A stretch of 10,307 nucleotides of DNA from Bacillota bacterium (lineage in GTDB: Bacteria > Bacillota_A > Clostridia > DSM-8532). The position numbers and the translations under genes were made by a program. Within the stretch, counting starts at the first letter, position 1, and every line of letters begins with the position of its first letter. Below the pieces are notes generated by a model. The model saw only the letters and a list, made by a program, of their open reading frames with translations, was not told the DNA's origin and ran no database searches. Below, piece by piece: positions 5,695 to 10,307 of the stretch. The DNA lies in assembly GCA_023424865.1 (NCBI GenBank), contig JAFADM010000362.1, positions 1 through 10,307 on the forward strand. Reading direction: 5' to 3'.

Positions 5695-5843
5695 GTCATC
5701 CTGGGTATTACCGCAGGATGCAACAGTATATCAGAGGGTTTTCGGTTGGGGCGCCAGGCGCCTTTCAAGAACGGACGGCTTTTTGGGTGGAGAGCATAGC
5801 GTAGCTTTGCTTGTCCACCCTCCTGTGTTTTTGGAGGATAAAT
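5695..5843 (+). promoter_or_regulatory. Structured 5' leader of trkA
   Basis: A 149-nt leader with three clear stems. CATCCTG/CAGGATG (5697-5703 and 5714-5720) is extended by GGT/ACC. GGCGC/GCGCC lies at 5750-5754 and 5758-5762. GGGTGGA/TCCACCC (5785-5791 and 5814-5820) encloses a second stem, AGCATAGC/GCTTTGCT (5793-5800 and 5804-5811). CCTCC at 5819-5823 is complementary to the trkA Shine-Dalgarno GGAGG at 5833-5837 and shares two bases with the third stem, so RBS masking and that stem compete. In Firmicutes, K+ transport genes are often under c-di-AMP (ydaO) riboswitches, but I did not find that class's conserved segments. Confidence 0.5.
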
Positions 5844-7211
5844 ATGAAAATCATCATTATTGGCGACGGTAAGGTCGGCTATACGCTGGCGGAGCACCTG
5901 TCAAAGGAAGATAACGATGTTACCATCATTGACAAAAATCCGGATGCCCTCCGCAAGGCCAATGAGTTTCTGGATGTCATGTGTGTCAAGGGGAACGGCG
6001 TCAGTACACGCATATTGCTTGAGGCAGGCGTAAAGGAGGCAGATCTTCTTATTGCCGCCACTACCAGTGACGAAATGAATATGGTATGCTGCCTTACCGC
6101 TAAAAAGCTGGGAGCCGAGCATACCATCGCCCGAATCCGTGATCCTGAATACGCTAATGAATTGTCCCTTTTAAAAAACGAGTTGGAGCTGGATATGGTA
6201 ATCAATCCGGAACAGGCCGCAGCAGGGGAAATTGCCCGTCTTCTCCGTTTCCCCACAGCTTCCAATGTTGATGTGTTTGCCAAGGGGAGAGTGGAGCTTG
6301 TTGAGCTGAGGGTTTCCGCGGGCCTTCCTCTTGCGGGGATGAAGCTTAAGGAAATTCGATGGAAATCGGCCTCCTCCGTTTTAATTGGTGCTATAAGCCG
6401 GGGAGACGAGCTTCTTATTCCCAACGGCGAATCGGAAATCAGGGAAGGGGATACCCTTTATATTGCAGGCAAGCCGTCCAGTATTTTTCAGTTTTCAAAA
6501 CAAATAGGTATGCTCCCTCATAAGGTCAGAAATGTTATGATCGTAGGAGGAGGCCGTATTGCCTATTATCTTACCCGATACTTAAATGACACGGGAATCA
6601 GTGTAAAAATTATCGAGATGGATCACAAGCGGTGTCTGGAGCTGACGGAACTCTTACCCAAAGCCCTCATTATTTGCGGCGACGGCTCTGATGACACGCT
6701 GCTTCACTCGGAAAACCTGGACGAAATGGGCGCGTTTGTATCGCTTACCGGCCGGGATGAAGAAAATTTAATGTCTGCGCTTCTTGCAAAGGAAAGCGGT
6801 GTTCCAAAGGTTGTGGCTAAGATTAACCGCATCAACTACACGGAAGTCATCCGGCGTATGGGAATTGACAGTGTGGTAAGCCCCAAGCTCATCACCGCCA
6901 ATCAAATTCTCAAATATGTCCGGGGACTCAAAAACGCCTTGGGAAATCCTGTTGAGACCTTGTATAAAATAATTGACGGAAAAGCGGAAGCGCTGGAGTT
7001 TACGGCGGGCAGATCCACAACCTTTTTAAACAGGCCCCTAAAGCAGCTTAATATACGTAAGGAGGTTCTGGTAGCCGCATTGGTGAGACGAAACGAAATT
7101 ATTATCCCTCATGGCAATGACATGATTAAGCTGGGAGACAGTGTCATTATCATAACACGGGAGCATGCCTTTTCCGATCTGAATGAAATCATCCGGACGG
7201 AGGATATGTAA
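5844..7211 (+). CDS. trkA: TrkA, NAD-binding regulatory subunit of the Trk K+ uptake system
   Basis: 455 residues, cytoplasmic, forming the ring that gates the TrkH channel in response to nucleotides. It has the full double RCK layout: TrkA-N 1 with GDGKVG (7-12) and acidic Asp30, TrkA-C 1 about 145-215 (LYIAG at 205-209), TrkA-N 2 with GGGRIA (235-240) and Glu258, and TrkA-C 2 about 372-440. The second motif ends in Ala rather than Gly, as often seen in second RCK domains. The ATG at 5844 has GGAGG 6 bases upstream. The in-frame TTG at 5811 falls inside a leader stem and has no RBS, so it was not used. trkH follows after one base, so the two are co-transcribed from the promoter at 5660-5688 and possibly controlled through the leader. 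Confidence 0.94.
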   Translation: MKIIIIGDGKVGYTLAEHLSKEDNDVTIIDKNPDALRKANEFLDVMCVKGNGVSTRILLEAGVKEADLLIAATTSDEMNMVCCLTAKKLGAEHTIARIRDPEYANELSLLKNELELDMVINPEQAAAGEIARLLRFPTASNVDVFAKGRVELVELRVSAGLPLAGMKLKEIRWKSASSVLIGAISRGDELLIPNGESEIREGDTLYIAGKPSSIFQFSKQIGMLPHKVRNVMIVGGGRIAYYLTRYLNDTGISVKIIEMDHKRCLELTELLPKALIICGDGSDDTLLHSENLDEMGAFVSLTGRDEENLMSALLAKESGVPKVVAKINRINYTEVIRRMGIDSVVSPKLITANQILKYVRGLKNALGNPVETLYKIIDGKAEALEFTAGRSTTFLNRPLKQLNIRKEVLVAALVRRNEIIIPHGNDMIKLGDSVIIITREHAFSDLNEIIRTEDM

Positions 7212-7212
7212 A

Positions 7213-8664
7213 ATGAATTTCAGGATGATATTCAAAAGCCTTGGAATGGTGTTATGCATTGAAGCGGCCTGTATGCTTCCCTCTTTTATTATTTCCGCTA
7301 TTTCGGGGGAGGGGGATAGTCCGGCATTCCTTTTTTCAATGACCGCCCTTCTTGCCGCAGGCTTCCTTCTTTCACTGATAAAGCCTGCCAAAACCAGTAT
7401 TTACGCAAGAGACGGCTTTGCCATCGTAGCTCTGGGCTGGATAACGGTTTCACTGTTTGGCTCGCTTCCTTTCTTGTTCAGCGGCGCCATTCCCTCCTTT
7501 TGGGATGCTTTTTTTGAGTCTGTCTCAGGCTTTTCCACCACCGGCGCCACTATTTTGAAAGACATTGAAAGCCTTCCAAAAGGAATCCTTTTTTGGAGAA
7601 GCTTTACTCATTGGATGGGAGGAATGGGGGTTTTAGTGCTTACTCTGGCTATCCTGCCCTCTGTGGGAGCCAACAGCTTTCACATTATGAAGGCGGAAAG
7701 CCCCGGCCCCACACCGGGCAAGCTTGTTCCCAAAATCGGACAGACGGCCAAAATCCTTTACTCCATATACATTGTTCTTACACTGGGGGAAGTGCTGCTT
7801 CTTCTTGCCGGAGGCATGAGCCTGTACGATGCTCTGATCCATGCCTTCGGTACGGCAGGCACAGGCGGTTTTTCAAATAAGAACAGCAGCATCGGCTATT
7901 ATGACAGCCCTTACCTGGAAGGAGTAATAACTGTTTTTATGCTGCTCTTTGGCATCAACTTTGCCTTATATTATTACGGTATGAAAGGAAATTTGAAATC
8001 CGTCTATAAGGACGAGGAACTGCGGTTTTACCTTTTTGTGGTCGGTACGTCCGTCCTTTTTATAGGTACGGATTTGGCCTCTATCGGGTTTTACTCTCCG
8101 GGCACGAGCTTTCGTGAAGCGGCTTTTCAGGTAAGCTCCATTATAACCACAACAGGATATGCCACGGTTGATTTTAATTTATGGCCTGTGTTCAGCCAGG
8201 GGGTTTTAATGGTTCTTATGTTCATCGGAGGCAGTGCGGGATCAACCGGCGGGGGAATAAAATGTATCCGCATATTGGTGCTTTTAAAAGTCATGCGAAG
8301 AGAAATTGCCAGAGTTATCCATCCCCGATCCGTTTATACCGTCAAAATCGGGGGTAAGGTCGTGGAAGAGGAAACGCTTTCGGGCATCATGACATTCTTC
8401 TTTGTGTACCTGTTTCTATTTGTTCTTGCCACACTGGCAATCTCACTTAACGGGGAAGACCTGATTACAACCGTGACCTCTGTAGGTGCTACGCTTAATA
8501 ATGTGGGCCCGGGCCTGGGGCTGGTTGGACCCATGGGTAACTTTTCAGGATTTTCTGATTTCAGCAAGGCTGTGCTTTCGGCGTGCATGATTTTTGGACG
8601 ACTTGAAATATATCCCATGTTGATTCTCTTTTCGCTCGCCTTCTGGAAAAAGGTCAACATATAA
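7213..8664 (+). CDS. trkH: TrkH, membrane subunit of the Trk K+ uptake system
   Basis: 483 residues, the usual TrkH length, an inner-membrane K+ channel-like transporter with repeated M1-P-M2 units. The four pore loops are visible: SGFSTTGAT (105-113), GTAGTGGFS (213-221), TTTGYAT (312-318) and GATLNNVGPG (425-434). Each contains the Gly that lines the K+ filter, which is characteristic of SKT-superfamily transporters. GGSAGSTGGGIK (339-350) is the family's M2 hinge and intramembrane loop region. Hydrophobic segments fill the rest. The ATG at 7213 is one base after the trkA stop, and its RBS GGAGG (7199-7203) lies within trkA, so translation is probably coupled. An in-frame upstream start at 7183 would overlap trkA without an RBS. 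The gene ends 13 bp from the convergent permease gene. Confidence 0.95.
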   Translation: MNFRMIFKSLGMVLCIEAACMLPSFIISAISGEGDSPAFLFSMTALLAAGFLLSLIKPAKTSIYARDGFAIVALGWITVSLFGSLPFLFSGAIPSFWDAFFESVSGFSTTGATILKDIESLPKGILFWRSFTHWMGGMGVLVLTLAILPSVGANSFHIMKAESPGPTPGKLVPKIGQTAKILYSIYIVLTLGEVLLLLAGGMSLYDALIHAFGTAGTGGFSNKNSSIGYYDSPYLEGVITVFMLLFGINFALYYYGMKGNLKSVYKDEELRFYLFVVGTSVLFIGTDLASIGFYSPGTSFREAAFQVSSIITTTGYATVDFNLWPVFSQGVLMVLMFIGGSAGSTGGGIKCIRILVLLKVMRREIARVIHPRSVYTVKIGGKVVEEETLSGIMTFFFVYLFLFVLATLAISLNGEDLITTVTSVGATLNNVGPGLGLVGPMGNFSGFSDFSKAVLSACMIFGRLEIYPMLILFSLAFWKKVNI

Positions 8665-8677
8665 AATACCTGTTTGC

Positions 8678-9850
8678 TTAGATGCTCCTCAGAGCATCGA
8701 TGGGATTAAGCTTGGAAGCTTTCCTGGCCGGTGCATAGCCGAAAAGAATACCTACGGCAGCGGAAAAGCCTAGAGCCAAAAGCACGGTGGAAAGGGTGAG
8801 AAATGGGGTAATACCGATAACGGCGCAGATAAGAAAGGCAATGGCCGTTCCGGAAAGGAGCCCTATAATCCCCCCTGCAAGGGATAAAAACACCGCCTCC
8901 ATGATAAACTGCTGGCGTATGCGGGCGGGTTCTGCTCCCAGGGCCTTCCGAAGGCCGATTTCAGGGGTTCTTTCCGTAACCGATACCAGCATCATGTTCA
9001 TTATTCCGATGCCGCCGACAATAAGGGAGATGGAGGCAATTCCGCCAAGCATAAGGGAAAGCATGCCTGTGATGCGGGTGATGGTGGTGAGCATTTCCTG
9101 GAGGTTATAGAGGCGAAAGCTGTTCTCCTTATAATTGAAGGCTTCATAAAGCACCTGTTCAAGATCGGCGGAGATGGCCTCCGAGAGAGACGGATTAGAC
9201 ATAAACACCTCGACTCCGGAGACGGTGCGGGTGCGCATAAGCTTCATGGCTGCGGTATAGGGGATGATAACCGTATTGTTTGTGGAGCTCATGGAGAAGC
9301 TGGAGGATTCCTGGAGGACGCCCACAATTTTATAGGAAAGGCCTCCGATAATAAGCTCCTTCCCAAGGGGAGAGATGCCCCAGAACAGCTCCTGCCTTAT
9401 AGCAGAGCCGATAAGGCAGACTTTATTGGCGTTTTCCACATCCAGCCGGTTAATGAATCTTCCCTTATCAATAAGGCTGTCCGTGTTTTGAAAGTAAACT
9501 TGATTTTTGCCCTGAACGGTGATGCTGTCTAAGGTTTTACCGTTTCCTGCTATGGTGTACCGCCCGGAAATATTCGGAGAAACACCCGCTACATGCTCTA
9601 CCGCGGAGAGAGCAGTCAAATCTCTTTCCGTCAGGCCGGATTTCAGCGCGGTTCCGTAAGCGTTGACGGTTATCTTGTCAGCTCCCAGGGTCTGCATCTG
9701 CACCGTCACTTCGTTGGTAGCGCCCTGGACAATGGTTATCAGGGCAATGATGGAAGCCACGCCGATGACAATCCCAAGGATGGTTAAAAAGGATCGCATT
9801 TTATTATGAATGAGATTAAACCAGGAGATTTTAAGGCTCTCTTTGAACAT
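8678..9850 (-). CDS. MacB/YknZ-type ABC transporter permease
   Basis: 390 residues, cytoplasmic-membrane permease of the MacB-FtsX family. It has one N-terminal membrane segment (about 21-42, after the conserved NKMRSFLTILGIVIGVAS), an extracellular MacB_PCD domain (about 45-255), and three C-terminal segments (about 266-292, 316-345 and 352-374). Family signatures are VTERTPEIGLRKALGA (291-306) and GYAPARKASKLNPIDALR (371-388). Proteins of this type use ATP to drive mechanical work or export of peptides or antibiotics rather than a classic pore; the substrate here is unknown. The start is the ATG at 9850, with AAGGAGGAG 7 bases upstream; the longer ORF from 9925 lies inside the ATPase gene. 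It overlaps the upstream ATPase by 20 bp, so the pair is coupled. A membrane-fusion (YknX-like) partner, if present, lies outside the window. Confidence 0.93.
   Translation of the reverse strand: MFKESLKISWFNLIHNKMRSFLTILGIVIGVASIIALITIVQGATNEVTVQMQTLGADKITVNAYGTALKSGLTERDLTALSAVEHVAGVSPNISGRYTIAGNGKTLDSITVQGKNQVYFQNTDSLIDKGRFINRLDVENANKVCLIGSAIRQELFWGISPLGKELIIGGLSYKIVGVLQESSSFSMSSTNNTVIIPYTAAMKLMRTRTVSGVEVFMSNPSLSEAISADLEQVLYEAFNYKENSFRLYNLQEMLTTITRITGMLSLMLGGIASISLIVGGIGIMNMMLVSVTERTPEIGLRKALGAEPARIRQQFIMEAVFLSLAGGIIGLLSGTAIAFLICAVIGITPFLTLSTVLLALGFSAAVGILFGYAPARKASKLNPIDALRSI
8681..8698. terminator. Hairpin at the convergent trkH/permease junction (weak)
   Basis: GATGCTC (8681-8687) and GAGCATC (8692-8698) form a perfect 7-bp stem with a 4-nt loop, inside the last codons of the permease and 16 bases after the trkH stop. 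Neither strand has a T run after it. It may slow or protect 3' ends of both convergent transcripts, but a true terminator is not shown. Confidence 0.3.
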
Positions 9851-10307
9851 GCTCCGACTCCTCCTTAAGCCTTCCGTCCAGAATGTGCACGATGCGTCCT
9901 GCAAAACGGGCAATTTGATCATCATGGGTTATCATCACAATGGTTTTGCCCTCCTTGTAAAGCTCATTAAAAAGGGTCATAATCTGTGCGCCGGTTTTTT
10001 GATCCAGTGCCCCGGTGGGCTCGTCCGCCAGAAGCAGGGTGGGGCTGGTGACCAGAGCCCTGGCAATGGCTACCCGCTGCTGTTGGCCTCCTGAGAGCTG
10101 GTTGGGCCGGTTTTTCATTTTATCGGAAAGCCCCACCCGTTCCAGCATTTCAGCTGCGCGGTTCAGTCGTTTCTTTTCAGGAAGCCCGGCATAGATAAGG
10201 GGGAGCTCCACATTTTGAAGAGCGGAAAGCCTTGAAAGAAGCTGAAACTGCTGAAAAACAAAGCCGATTTCCTTGTTTCGGATACGGGCCAGGCTTACCT
10301 CGTCCAG
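9831..10307 (-). CDS. MacB/LolD-type ABC transporter ATP-binding protein (partial, C-terminal part)
   Basis: The C-terminal 158 residues; the N-terminus with the Walker A motif lies past the window edge. In order it shows the Q-loop ([10 protein letters not shown]), the ABC signature LSGGQQQR, Walker B LLLADEPT, the D-loop ALD and the switch His in MITHD. This arrangement and the sequence between them match the LolD/MacB/YknY group of exporter ATPases. The frame is open to base 10307. The GTG at 10211 is internal, between the Q-loop and the signature, and is not the start. Its stop overlaps the permease start by 20 bp, and the permease ribosome site lies within this gene. The two form one transporter complex at the membrane. 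Confidence 0.93.
   Translation of the reverse strand: MDEVSLARIRNKEIGFVFQQFQLLSRLSALQNVELPLIYAGLPEKKRLNRAAEMLERVGLSDKMKNRPNQLSGGQQQRVAIARALVTSPTLLLADEPTGALDQKTGAQIMTLFNELYKEGKTIVMITHDDQIARFAGRIVHILDGRLKEESEHVQREP

Noticed and set aside
5780..5843. Possible ydaO-type c-di-AMP riboswitch before trkA, suggested by a CTTTTTGGGTGG segment
   Set aside because: The conserved downstream block expected before the last stem is missing, so the class was not assigned.
5616..5897. 93-residue minus-strand frame over the trk promoter and leader
   Set aside because: It is antisense to a consensus promoter and stem-loops, and its composition follows the complement of these elements.

Overview
The window looks like chromosome of a Gram-positive anaerobe, most likely a member of the Clostridia. 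The signs are strong AGGAGG-type ribosome binding sites with 6-9 base spacing, near-consensus sigma-A promoters, intrinsic terminators, a GTG start, and oxygen-sensitive enzymes (Fe-S pyrimidine reductase, iron-dependent alcohol dehydrogenase). The genus cannot be fixed from this sequence. No rRNA, tRNA, CRISPR array, transposon or phage gene was seen.

Layout. (1) 1-88, minus: first 29 codons of a MurA-like enolpyruvyl transferase, with a promoter (TTAACA-17-TATAAT) and a structured leader behind it. (2) 418-1521, minus: iron-dependent alcohol dehydrogenase (GTG start) with its own promoter. (3) 1522-2052: divergent control region. It holds a large imperfect hairpin, a plus-strand promoter and a roughly 200-nt structured leader ending in a strong intrinsic terminator, with a plausible antiterminator pairing. 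(4) 2053-5608, plus: reductive pyrimidine catabolism genes, namely dihydropyrimidinase, a shrunken PreT-like Fe-S protein and PreA. (5) 5613-8664, plus: perfect-consensus promoter, structured leader, then trkA-trkH for K+ uptake. (6) 8678-10307, minus and convergent with trkH: MacB/YknZ-type ABC permease and the C-terminal part of its ATPase, which runs off the window.

How the genes fit together. PreA should reduce uracil or thymine to the 5,6-dihydro form, and dihydropyrimidinase should open that ring to an N-carbamoyl-beta-amino acid. The third enzyme (beta-ureidopropionase) and a pyrimidine permease are absent here. The usual electron-input subunit PreT is replaced by a 265-residue version. 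It keeps the eight cysteines of the N-terminal Fe-S domain but lacks the NAD(P)H-binding domain and has a degraded FAD site, so PreA may draw electrons from ferredoxin or another donor rather than NADH.

The points most worth a second look are this mini-PreT/PreA pair, the attenuator-like leader in front of dihydropyrimidinase, and the trkA leader, whose Shine-Dalgarno can pair with an upstream CCTCC. I recognised no known riboswitch class in either leader.
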